Of a stretch of 64,000 bases of DNA, positions 10,801 through 22,495 are shown piece after piece (positions within the stretch are counted from its first letter, which is position 1; each line of letters opens with the position of its first letter). The DNA is from Luidia sarsii (taxonomy: Eukaryota > Echinodermata > Asteroidea > Paxillosida > Luidiidae): NCBI GenBank assembly GCA_949987565.1, contig OX465107.1, positions 4,667,659-4,731,658 on the forward strand. The letters are read 5' to 3'. The position numbers and the translations under genes are program-made. The notes beneath the pieces were generated by a model, which did not search any database, was not told the origin of the DNA, and saw only the letters and a list, made by a program, of their open reading frames with translations.

Positions 10801-13800
10801 CCTGTGTAGTGGACTCTTCGAAGGCCACATACGATATTTTCGGGAATGGAGCGGATACGTTGCTAGCAAGAGGCGATCATGCTGTTTGGGCCATGCGTAA
10901 CATGACGCCGGGCCCTGTCACCCGTTCAGGACCAGGTCGATCATTTTCTCGGAAAGGCCTCTGGTGGAATCGGAGCAGCTCATGCACCCTCAGGAAGAAC
11001 TCTCCCCTCTCGGTGAGGGGTAAGTGGGCGAGCTATGAGAACCGGAACTCCGGCTTTCTGTTTCAACCCCGCAGACGGTACGATAAAAAACAAAACGCTG
11101 CCGAGTCCATTTCAAAGACCTGCTCCGCGTCACCAAATACTTGCCTAAGCACAAGAGGTCTTTCTTTGATTAAAAGAAACAAGTTCCAAACTCAAGCGTG
11201 GACAATCTCATTATAGCATCATCACGCAGGTCTTCTTCGCTGCAACCTATACTAATTCCAGTTATTTTGTTCTCTTGCTTTCCGCTAACGTCTGCTTAGG
11301 ATAACCCTCATGTGAAGTGCATGGGGCTGGCGTACTGAGCTTATTCAGGCTTAATGTTTCTGTGAGTAAGCGAGTTGGGCCCCAGATGTCAGCCATGACG
11401 TCGCATTGATATTATGCTAAGCAGTCAATGGCCTACAGTCGAACGTTGCTCATTACTGGAGCACGCCCCACACGGCTGGTAACCCGGTTAAACCCGCGGA
11501 GACTTTTCGTGCTGAGCAGATTTCGGTTTCTGTCGAAGCTGTGATGTCGTGCCCGATTTTGGATCGCAAACAAACCCGACCCCCCCCCCTGACCTGCCCC
11601 CGGGGGTGGGGGAGATGCGTGTTCTCGTTTAACCGGCAATGAGCGTGACACTGAAGCTCCCCCTCCCCTACCATAAACTGCCGTAGAGCGTCGGCGGTGA
11701 AATGAGGACTGGCGACACGGAGGCGAAAAGGTGAAACAGTCAAAGACGTTAGCGGGGAGTGGGTGTACATCAGGGGGGAGGTACACATGCACGGCTGGGT
11801 GGATAGGGGGAAGGGTCACCTCCATCAATGGCTTCTCATAAAGCAGCGGTCGGTCAGACATGCACGAGTTGCACACAGCCCGAACCTCGTCAGGAGATCC
11901 GTCGTGCACGGCCCTGCACTCGGCACATTACACCCCGACCAGAGCCTTCTGATCCCAAGTTAAAACATAGCGTTTTGCCGTTGACCTATACCGTTTTGTT
12001 TTGAACGGCAAGGTCAGATGACACACGAATTATATATCTCTGTAGACAGGTGAAAAACAAGCCATACCAAAACACCAACACCCCCACATTATCAAGGAGG
12101 CAGATCCGGGCAGATCCCAGTCTGTCCGGATATTTGACGTTTAATGGCTATCTATATAGAATGGCGTCCACCAAATTGGCTATAGGGGATCGAGGCTGTG
12201 ACTCTATGCTTGCCTCGGTCTCAGCACGGCCATGACTGGTTTACCCCCCCCCCCCCCCCCCACGGTGCATTCAATCATCCAATGAGTGAAAAACTATTAG
12301 AGAGACCTCCTCTTCCTCCGTTTATTTCTTGCCAGGAGGTGGGGTCCAGCTCCAATCAATCGTTGAAGATAACACACACGGAGAGTTGTCCGTTTAATGA
12401 AAAAAAAAAATTGCAACATTGGGTGGGAGAACACCTGCTCAGTCAAGAACGAAGCCGCTCAATCATACATGCACTCCATCTTTATACAACAAATCTAAGA
12501 CCAGCATTTCACAGGATGCTATGTTTTCCCCGGTTCCCGGAGAGACAAGAGAGCACTGCCGAGGATTTGATTAAAAAGCCTTCTCCTTACGCGTTGGGAC
12601 TGGACCGGGGAATTGAGGCGTTTATGCGCAATTGCGTACCCGGCTTAAGATTTTCAGATATAGCTGCAATCCGATTCGTCCATGGATGACATTGATGCCT
12701 CCCTGGCTAAGCTTCAACCCACCCCCCCTCCGGTCCGCTGATCCCACACCCCGCCCACCGTACGTACCCCCGCCCAACGACAAGCTTACCCCGATACCTG
12801 GCCACATAACGCCGTGCCGCGAGCAGATTAACCCCCATCCCCCCTGGCAAAGTGGCTTACCTGTACCATCCGCCGATGGAGCGCAGTGTGGAAGTGTAGA
12901 GGCTCTGTATATCAACGAGCCTGGTTCCTGCGATCCCGTGATAACAATATCACAACCACGGACCATAACAGTTAGCCCAGGCACGCGCACATACACACCA
13001 CGCGTTGGCGATCCCGGTTTTCCATGTATATATGAAGAAGGAAAAAAAAAACTAAACAAAATAATAACCGAATGCTCTCGTATTTCTGAGCTTCACTGAG
13101 ACACCGACGACATGACAATGATACTCCGCGGCGCTGGGCCTTGGCAAGGTACAGATCCGTTCGGGGCGCGGCGGAGCCGTATTTGCTGAGGAGGAATACT
13201 ACGACCGCTCGGCACCGCAGCGACAGAGCAGGGGCCTCCCGGAACATTAATGCCCGTCAGAATTAATGACGTTTTCCGAGCGATCCGCTGTGTGCCCTCC
13301 CATTTAGCGCGCTCTGCTGGCGAGACGTTGGGGGGGGGGGACCGGAGAGCGTTTTGTAGCAGTGACGGGCGAACTGCGCGCCAGAGCGATGCCGGGTGAG
13401 CCACGCGCACTCACAAGCTAGCGCCACGCACGCACGCAGGCACTCACGCACCAGCGCGCGCGGAATATATCCAGGTCAAGCCGACATGTCTCTCATTATA
13501 GTCTTGGGCGTCGACGGCACATTATCGAACGGCGATGTCCGAGGGGAGGGGAGGGGGTAGGGGCGGGGGTTAAACTCCCCCTCCCTAGGTCGGTAATTCA
13601 ACATTATACACGACCCCAGCCATAGCGGGGGACGTCGGGCCATCAGGGCGATGACGTTTTGCAAATTACTCTCCACGTGTAGCATACTGCTAATCTGCGG
13701 GAAGTGACGCCATCAAATGCTCACATCTCTAGTAATTAAAGGTACGCTCGGACTGTGAGAGAGCCGAATGCACAATGCGTACATGCAGCCAAAGGGCCGG

Positions 13801-14049
13801 GTCATATTTCTTTCTAAATCAAAAGGAGAAATCGCATTATCGGTTGTCGTGTGACCATGGGGGCTGACACTATCAGTAGGTGGCCGTTGGCGATCTCGAA
13901 TCGATCTTAACGATCGAAGAAAAATGGCACTGTTAGAGACGGTGCAGCATTTCGGGGCAACAGGTGACTCCGGTTTTCGCTATTATTTTTAGCAGTATTT
14001 TCTTTTTCGACTTCAAATGCAGACGCGCGGACTTGTTTATTCTAACATA
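7806..14049. other. Unassigned 6.2 kb with low-complexity patches
   Basis: No protein family is recognisable. Visible features are a G-run at about 8490, a GGA/GATGAT tract at 9050-9120 (it makes Ser/His/Pro-rich minus-strand frames), C-runs near 11580 and 12243-12260, and GC-rich DNA at 13100-13460. Open frames up to about 160 residues (10749-11216, 11433-11909, 12198-12689) look random in composition. Confidence 0.4.
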
Positions 14050-14302
14050 TGTGATCCGGCAGAGCATAATGAGAAATAACCCCACTTTTGAGATTTTGAG
14101 GTTTTCTAATGATGTGAAAGAGTATACCATTATCTTTCAAATGATATCAAAATACAATATCCTCTAACACTTAAAATTTCCGAAATTAAAAATAAAAGAA
14201 AATTGATTTGTAATTGAATTGTGAAGATACTTTAACTTTAGGCGTTGTTTGCTCAAAAAGTGTTTTGGTGGGATATTCCTCATGTCGTTGTGCCGGGTCA
14301 CA
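14050..14302. mobile_element. MITE with TGTGAYCCGGCA ends, copy 1
   Basis: The left end reads TGTGATCCGGCAGAGCATAA and the right end is the inverse of TGTGACCCGGCACAACGACA. Internal sequence such as GAGATTTTGAG and TCTAATGATGTGAAAGAGTA matches the copy at 49508-49976. It has no coding capacity. The exact target duplication is unclear, probably TA-rich. Confidence 0.75.
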
Positions 14303-15239
14303 TTATGTACAGGTAATCCAATATTGCGTCACAATGCCTTCCGGTCAGGTCAAAACTGTGTGGGTGCTAAAATTAATACAGGCCAGTGCTCATTACCATG
14401 TCAAGACTCAATGTGTACGAAAACAAAAGTAAACGAGAAACAAACTGTACCGGTATACATCAATTATTGGAAATCCGTTCAGTCTCATTCAATTCAATTC
14501 AATTCAATGGTGGATGCTCTCGACTCAATATACAAACATCGCGCAAAAGCAAACAGTATACGGTAATACAGACAGCTGTGATGATGCTTCAACCAAAATG
14601 CACAACTTGGCATTCTTAAAAATATCAATACAGTTGCGAATGTGCGAACAGATAATCACGGCGACCGAAGAGGAAAAAAAAAGATCTATCCCGAGGTAAA
14701 CAGGTTTTCATTATTAATGAAATTTGTTAGTTCTCGGGCTGTCGACCTGACTAAAGAGTGGACATTTCTATTAATGTGGTTTCTTGATTGTTCAAGGGAG
14801 ACGTGTGTGGATTGTGATCCCGATAATTCACGAGCAGCATTCGTTGAGACTGTGTAATACCATAGGTAATACACCGACACATGACCCTGGGTATTCCTGG
14901 AAACGCCCGCCTATCTTCCCGCCGCTTCGCCGTTCGGCCAAAGTTTGCACTGAGCGCCGACTCTACACAGCCCCAGATGTCTCTAATCCACAGCACACGA
15001 TCCCGTGCACTCACGTCAGCAGGTCTGAGCGTTTGGTTGGCGCGCGTTTTACCCCCTGTCTCCGGTTTGGGGTTGGCAAGTTTCCAGGGCGCCAAGGAGG
15101 CTTATCTTTTATTGAATTAATTAAACCCGTACAGACAAAAATAACATGCATAAACAAAACAATAATTGAAGGTACGGTATTGCTTCTTGGTCACATTCGA
15201 TCCTAATTTATCTGTTTGCTTTATTAATTTGTTTGTTTC
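14303..15239. other. No gene recognised
   Basis: Contains a short ATTCA repeat at about 14490-14507. No other structure seen. Confidence 0.4.
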
Positions 15240-15487
15240 CCCTTTTTGCTTGTTTGTTGGCATGCTTGCTTGCTTGCCTGCTTGATTCCTTGCCTTCTTG
15301 CTTCCTTGCCTGCCTGTCTGCCTACCTGCATGCATTGCCTAGCTGCCTGTCTGCATGCATGCCTGCCTGTCTGTCTGCCTAGCTGCCTCCCTGCCTCCCT
15401 GCCTACATGCATGCCTGCCTGCCTGCCTGCCTGCCTGCATGCATTGACTAGCTGCCTGTCTGCCTGCCTGCCTGTCTGCCTAGCTGT

Positions 15488-15534
<47 letters not shown>

Positions 15535-15955
15535 CCTGCCTGCATGCATGCCTGCCTGCCTACCTGCATGCATTGCCTAGCTGCCTGTCTGCCTGCCTGC
15601 CTGTCTGCCTAGCTGTCTGCCTGCCTGCCTGCCTGCCTGCCTCCCTGCCTGCATGCATGCCTGCCTGCCTACCTGCATGCATTGCCTAGCTGCCTGTCTG
15701 CCTGCCTGCCTGCATGTCTGCATGCATGCATTGCCTAGCTGCCTGTCTGCCTGCCTGCCTGCATGTCTGCATGCATGCATTGCCTAGCTGCCTGTCTGCC
15801 TGCCTGCCTGCCTGTCTGCATGCATGCATTGCCTAGCTGCCTGTCTGCCTGCCTGCCTCCCTGCCTACATGCCTGCCTGCCTGCCTCCCTGCCTGCCTGC
15901 ATGCCTGCATGCCTAGCTGCTTGTTCGCTTGCCTGCATGCTTGCTTGCAACTTCA
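15240..15955 (+). repeat. CTGC tetranucleotide array with higher-order units
   Basis: About 700 bp of TGCC/TGCT/TGCA tetramers. Superimposed longer units contain GCATGCATTGCCTAGCTGCC, recurring about seven times at roughly 50-120 bp spacing. The tetramer opens Cys/Leu/Pro/Ala frames on the plus strand (147 residues) and Gln/Arg/Gly frames on the minus strand, which I treat as artefacts. Confidence 0.95.
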
Positions 15956-18900
15956 CTATACTATAGGTTGCTGGCTCCCCAGATTGATTGATTAATTGAT
16001 TGCTTATTCACGCAGTGCCTAATGAAAATCAGGGGGGTAAATAAAGGCGATACTAGTGCGAGTGTTAGGCTGCCCTCTATAGTCCCAAACACGCCAGCTG
16101 ATAAAATGACATCCTACGTCCAGACCCATTCCTAATAATTACTACAACAAGGCGTGATTCTATAGTAGGCCTAAATGTATCTGGGAAGATATAACCTTTT
16201 TATTTCAGTTACACTGATGACTGCTCTTGAAACGTTTGCACTTTACACAGTCCATTAACAAAACTTATGTTTCATTTTGGGGAAACTACAGAATCAAACC
16301 GCGTCTGTCAGCAACTTTTCGAATGCCGAATGCGCAATATCAGAGGTCCTAAGATTTTTGGGAGAAATGTAGCAGAAAGCACTTTTCTTACATCAATACC
16401 GTTATCAGTTCAACGCGCACAGTGATCTGAACCGACTATCCTACGAAATGCCGAGAGTAGTGGAGGGGGGGGTACGTTTCGTGTGTGATGCGAACACACC
16501 AGAACCGGACAGGTGCCCCAAGTTCCGTCAGATGGGAACAATATGAGTGGATTGGAGTGGTCCGGCTACAGCTCGAGTGGGGCCTTCTCTCACCTGTGGG
16601 CTCTGCGGCCGGCGACACGTGAGCAGAGCAGAGAGTGTCCGCTGTCCTGTCTGACGAGGGGCCGGCTACGGGAGTATAGTTGCTGGGACCCGGTGCAGCG
16701 TTCCCGTGTCAGTTGCCCGGACCTTGTAGGGCCCGAGGCGCACAATCCGAGGGCGTCTCAAGTGTCCAGTCCGAGTTCCACGGCGAGCAAGGGCCGCTCA
16801 GGTGGGCAGGTAACTGGGTGTAACATGGGCAGGCAGGCAGGCAGGCAGGCAAGGCGGGTAGGCATTCAGTCTGCGATGAATCAGAGCAAGAACGAGATTG
16901 ATTACAACCGTTGGCATTGACTCGATCCTCCTTGGAACATCGGGACAATTTTAAAGGGCTTGTCGTCGTGGCTGGCTTGACGTCCTCGCTTGGACGTTTC
17001 GCCATGAAAAACCCCTTTTTTATGTGCTCGGGGTGCAAGATTGAGATGTCGCTCAACACAGTTCTATGATATTTATCAATGCATCCGAAGTGGTACTTAG
17101 GGGGATTTTTTGTTGTTGAATAGGCTACGCTAATTAGCGGTTTGGGCAGTCTCTGAGACCATGCATGCACAACTGGTGAATGTGCAACGCCATGGGCCAC
17201 CATGTGGAGTTGAATAGGGACGGAGGCCCGACTTCATTTCAGTGCAAAAGTCTGCAAATTATTTTAGCTTCCGAAGGACGGAGAGGATCCCTAAGCAAAA
17301 TGACTTTGGGGGTTTCTTTTAAGTTGATTGGTGTTACGTCGCTTGAGGGCGCTGTAAGATGTCAGCCTGGCAAAAGGGCCACTTTTTCGAAACCACAGCC
17401 CAACTTCAACCATCAAATTTCTGGCACCCATTCAAGTCGACGCACAGGCCGTCGGCAAAAGGTTTTCAGGTGAAATTGTGTGGGTTTTTATGAACGGGGA
17501 TTTCCAGCCCATGGGTGATGGAGATAAAGATAGGTCCAGTCTAGATACAGGAACTAATTTAATGGAGCTGCCTACGACGATGAGAACTTGCTTGATAATA
17601 AAAATTAAAAAAACAGTTCCCCCAATGAATAGCAAAAGGTGCTTTATGCTGAGTACAGAGAAGTCGAAACAAATGTATAAGAAGTAAGCGTGACACAAAT
17701 GCGGATGATAATCCTGTTTCACCAAGGAAGACGTTTCACGCTAAGCAGATTTCAATTGGCCTTAAGCAGCTCTATCAAATTGGACCTCGGTTTCCCACCT
17801 AGACCTAGCTTACGGCTAGGGCTTTATAGGCTTAGTGGGGTCTCTCTGTTCTCTCTTTCAATGACATTTCTGATCCCTAACATGAGAACATACAAGTTCT
17901 CTGTATTCTTAATCATAACGCTTTGCACCTCCCGCACAGGACATACAATGTATACCGCAATTTACCACAACGCCCACAGGGGTGCAGGCTCACATACCAC
18001 AGGACACCACAAAAACCCGCTGTGGAATGTCCTGGTCCATGGCCCTTATCCTCCCACAGGGTGAAGTCTAAATTTCTACTGTCCAATTTTATTCTATAAA
18101 TACACTGATTTATATATTTGAAGTGTGAAATAAAAGCATAAACAGTTTCTGTTAATCATTTGTGTGTTTATTTGACCCACGAAAAATGCCCCCGTTGCAG
18201 TTTCGGTTGTAGTTCAATTTCCCCGATGTCAACAGATGCACAGGAAAAAGGTCTCGCGAAATGACGTCTGGGCAGCAGACAAGGCCGCAGCACCTATGCA
18301 GCACCGCGTAAAGCTTTCAGCGCTATAGTCGTATACACATGTGTATGTGGGACACGGGGCATACACGAACGGACGACACAAGAAGTGGTCGTACGGTTCG
18401 GCCACGCGACGCGGATCGCGGCAATTAAGCCTAGACCCATACTCGACTTTGTGAGGTAAAACATGAAAACCACCTTCAGCTTTATCACTTAGATAATATG
18501 AATTTTACAATATTCACCGGAGCCCCGTCCCGTTTACGTTACGAGTTCAACCAGTACATGCCTTATGCCCAGCATAGGGTGGCCTGAGGAGCAACGTTAC
18601 TCATGACTTTTGCGATTGAGCCAAAATAAAACTGATCAAACTTACCCTGATATTTTCGCGTTTGGCGATCGGTTGGAAACAAGTGAAGACTCACACAATC
18701 ATTGGTAGTTTAACTGCACGTAGCAGCAACACACCAAGTTGGCATGACCAAAAAACTGTAGTTATGGGCCAAAAAGTCACGGAGTTCGTTCGCCTACTTT
18801 TGTACACAAACATAGGGCTTTTTGCACGCTGCGCGAAACATCAAGGCAAACATGTGCCTCTATGTATTTCATGACCCCCGCGGAGAAATATGCTAATTAG

Positions 18901-19554
18901 GGTCAAAATCCACCGGCGGAGCGGCCCGTAAACCCGTTTTTCTCATACTTGTCAAAGAAACCAAACATCGAATCACACAAAATATCATTCACTATTTCAT
19001 ACTTTATTGGTTTATACATGAATAATGCGAACTAAATCATATTTCGTGCTGCCTTTAACTCTAAGGGTTGTACCTTTTTATTTTAAAAAAGCCTGCGGTT
19101 GCCCCTGTTAGCACGGTTGTGGGATTTCTATACTATAGTCTAGTAGCGCTTCCTGGAATGGAGTGTAATTCAATCAGATTTTTGTCTGTGAAAGACGACG
19201 GCCAAGCCGACTACAAAGCAACACAGTCACGAGTCTCTTCTCTATAATGCTCCCCTCCGTTCAGTACGCGCAGCGGTATTCGCCTGGATCTGAGATAATT
19301 CGTGACTACCTTCTTCAAATCTATAGAGGGCGCTTTATACTCATAAGTTGGTTTTTAGTTTGACGGTTTCAATTCTGTCGAAGTTTATGACAGATTTTAG
19401 TTGCCTTCATAAAGATTATTGCCAGAATTAGAAAATGGAAATCATATTTTTAACTTGACTTTTGACTAATGCTGTGTCAAACCTTTTAGAAGTGTTGTAA
19501 TGTTATACTTCGTGTAGATAGAAAGGATGGCATTAAGAGAGGAATTTTCACCAC
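15956..19554. other. No gene recognised
   Basis: Contains a GGCA run at 16829-16853 and a GATTGATT run at 15983-16003. A plus-strand AATAAA lies near 18130 after a 124-residue frame (17690-18064), but the protein looks unlike any family I know and no splice structure supports it. Confidence 0.4.
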
Positions 19555-19835
19555 AAGCACTGGGCTGGGATGTAAACACTGCACCTCTGCTGTATGTAAC
19601 ATAGCAGCACTTTGCCACCTGAGTTATTTCTGAGTGGTGGCCTTCTGATAATTCAATCTATCTTTGCTGGTGTGGGGCACCAGTCAGAAGCATTTAACCA
19701 ATACTTGGTGTTCCATAGCTATATTCCCAAGGATTTAGGAATCGCTGTTTGCATCTAAAAGAAAATGATACCAATGTGATCCCTGGTGATATGCTTAAAA
19801 ACACAACTTGATTCAGTTGTTGTAGGAGGAACTGC
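19555..19835 (-). mobile_element. SINE-like dispersed repeat (reverse copy)
   Basis: Read on the minus strand it contains GATGCAAACAGC, then ATGCTTCTGACTGGTGCCCC, then GGCCACCA, then a tRNA-like segment with AGCTCAGGTGGC-type and CATCCCAGCCC-type blocks. The same order is seen on the plus strand at 29515-29900, and in part at 39795-39990 and 43255-43430. The copy is diverged. Confidence 0.5.
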
Positions 19836-20014
19836 AGCATATGCGATTTCCCCTCTGCCAGCCTGTGTAAATACTAATGCAAATAAGATTCATATTTGCA
19901 GCAATCTGACTAGTTTCTGTGTTAGCAGCATATGATTATAGGCCTAGGTGGCCGTTAATGGGTCTCTGCAATAGACATTTATCACATAAATCCATGCTAC
20001 AGAACTGTTTTTCA

Positions 20015-20165
20015 ATGTTGCAACTTGCAAACAATCCAACTGTTTTTCACTCTTGTTCTGGGGTGTATTTGCAAGATTTATTTTTTTTTGCTGATGAGAA
20101 TTTCAATATTCATGAACACATTTGTGATGTCATCACAGTGTCGTGCAACAGAAACCCAATTGGTT
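20015..20165 (+). repeat. Dispersed repeat shared with 52672-52812
   Basis: Both copies share CTTTCTGGGG-like sequence, GTATTTG, a T-run, CTAATGAGAATT-like sequence, TTTGTGATGTCATCACA and ATGCAACAGAAACTCAA-like blocks in the same order. The copies are about 140 bp and roughly three quarters alike by eye. The class is unknown. Confidence 0.6.
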
Positions 20166-20734
20166 GTGTAAAAAAGTTTCTGAAACCTGCTGATTTACTG
20201 CCAAAATTTATGCTTCTGATCATAATCATTTAGTGAAGGAGTTTTTCATCAAACCTAACCCAGGGGGATTAATTTGCAATTTGAAAGGTAATTTGTTTCT
20301 CATGTCTTTTAACTGTGGGGTTCCTGACATGAACTTACAATAGCACCCTCCTTTTTTTAAGAATATTTTTTAAAGATAAAAAATTTCCAATTTCTGACTC
20401 CAGTAAGAAAAGGAAGCTTGCCAATATGCAGTTTGTACACTTCAGATCCCTCGATGGCAGCAGAAAATGAGTTTGACTGTGATATTTATTGCAGAGACCC
20501 TTTAAAGGTCTGCAGCATACTACAACAGCTTGTGATAGAAGACAAGACTGCCAGAAGCATAATGGATGTCTGTTACTCCATAAGCAGCAAAAATAGTTGA
20601 TGGATTGTGACTCAATGTATACTTGCCAAGTAGGAGGGTCTGACATGATGCTAGCAGGACCATTCTCAAAGGCAGAGACAGGTGTATACAAGAAGGGTCC
20701 GTGCTTGGATCCAAAAAATCAGACCATCTTTATT

Positions 20735-22495
20735 TTATACGGTAAGTAGTTTGCAACAACTTTGAATATTACTCTGATAATTCAAAGATTGAATGAAGCA
20801 CTGCCCCACCTGTTTGTTGATATTTGTATTTTGGGGTTATTTCAGTCAGTAACCAGTTTGCAACAACTTTGAATATACTCTAATATTCAAGGGTTATAAT
20901 AAGAAGTGATGCCCTTCTGTTTGTTGATATTATTTTGCATTTTGGTTATTTTAGTCAGTAACCAGTTTGGGACAATTTTGAATATTACTCTAATATTTAA
21001 AGATTATTGAAAGAAGCACTGCCCGTCCTGTTTGTTCATATTTGCATAATTTTGGTTATTTGTGTCAGTAAGCAGTTTGAGACAACTTTGAATAGGCCTA
21101 CTCTAATCTTCAAAGATTATAGAAAGAAGTGATTGCCCTTCTGTTTGTTGATATTTGCATTTTGGTTCTTTTAGTCAGTAACTAGTTTGCAACAACTTTG
21201 ATTATTAATCTAATAGTTCAAGATTATAGAAAGAAGCACTGCCCATCCTGTTTGTTGATTATTGCATTCTGGTTCTTTTAGTCAGTAACCAGTTTGAAAC
21301 AACTTTGAATACAGGTATACTCTAATATTCAAGGATTATAAAAAGAGGTGATGGCCCTTCTGTTTGCTGATATTTGCATTTTGGTCCTTTTACTTTTAGC
21401 CAGTAACCAGTTTACGTCAACTTTGAATAGGCCTATATATCACTCTCAAATTCAAAGATTATAGAAAGAAGCAGCACTGGCCCTCCTGTTGATTGATTTT
21501 TGCATTTGGTTATTTTTGAATTTTGGTATTTTAGTCAGTAAGCAGTTTGCAACAACTTTGAATATTACTCAAATATTCAAAGATTGTTGAAAGAAGCACT
21601 ACCCCACCTGGTTGTTGATGTTTGCATTTTGGTTCTTTTAGTCAGAAACCAGTTTCAGACAACTTTGAATAGGCCTACCAGGTATATATTACTCTTATCT
21701 TCAAAGATTATAGAAAGAAGCACTACCCCATCTGGTTGTTGATATTTAAATGTTTGTTCTTTTAGTAAGTAACCAGTAATAGGCCTACAGGGGTTTATTT
21801 TACTCTAATCTTCAAAGATTATAGAAAGAAGCACTACCCCACCTGGTTGTTGATATTTGTATTTTGGTCCTTTTAGTCAGAAACTAATTTGTAACAACTT
21901 TGAATATCACTTTAATATTAAAAGATTAGAAAGAAGCACTGCCCGTCCTGTTTGTTAATATTTGCATTTTGGTTATTTAAGTCATTAAACAGTTTGCGAC
22001 AACTTTGAATATTACTCTAATCTTCAAAGATTATAGAAAGAAGCACTACCCCACCTGGTTGTTGATATTTGCATTTTGGTTCTTTTAGTCAGTAACCAGT
22101 TTCAGACAACTTTGAATAGGCCTACCGGGGTATATATTACTCTAATCTTCAAAGATTATAGAAAGAAGTACTACCCCACCTGGTTGGTGATATTTGTATT
22201 TTGGTCCTTTTAGTCAGTAACTAGTTTGCGACAACTTTGAATATTACTCTAATATTTAAAGATTATAGAAAGAAGCACTCCCCGTCCTGTTTGTTAATAT
22301 TTGCATTTTGGTTATTTTAGTCATTAAGCAGTTTGCGACAACTTTGAATATTACTCTAATCTTCAAAGATTATAGAAAGAAGCACTCCCGTCCTGGTTGT
22401 TGATATTTGCATTTTGGTTCTTTTAATCAGTAACCAGTTTCAGACAACTTTGAATATTCCTCTAAATGGCTCTAATCTTCAAAGATTATAGAAAG
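20735..22495 (+). repeat. Satellite array, ~107-bp unit, ~16 copies
   Basis: The units run from TTTTAGTCAGTAACCAGTTT through CAACAACTTTGAATATTACTC, TTCAAAGATTATAGAAAGAA, GCACTGCCCCACCTGTTTGT and GATATTTGCATTTTGGTTCT. Unit length varies from about 105 to 130 bp because some carry an extra AGGCCTA-containing insert. It lies downstream of the PAH gene. One segment of the unit closely matches the tail of the retro-repeat family seen at 60604-60803 and 44600-44925. Confidence 0.95.

Noticed and set aside
10749..12689. Open frames of 155-163 residues
   Set aside because: No domain, composition bias or exon structure separates them from chance frames in GC-richer DNA.
15246..15689. Cysteine-rich 147-residue frame that could suggest a secreted cysteine-rich protein
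   Set aside because: Pure CTGC tetranucleotide; the Cys spacing follows the repeat period and there is no signal peptide or independent exon structure.
17690..18064. Plus-strand gene ending at an AATAAA near 18130
   Set aside because: The frame resembles no protein family and has no supporting splice sites; AATAAA is common in AT-rich DNA.
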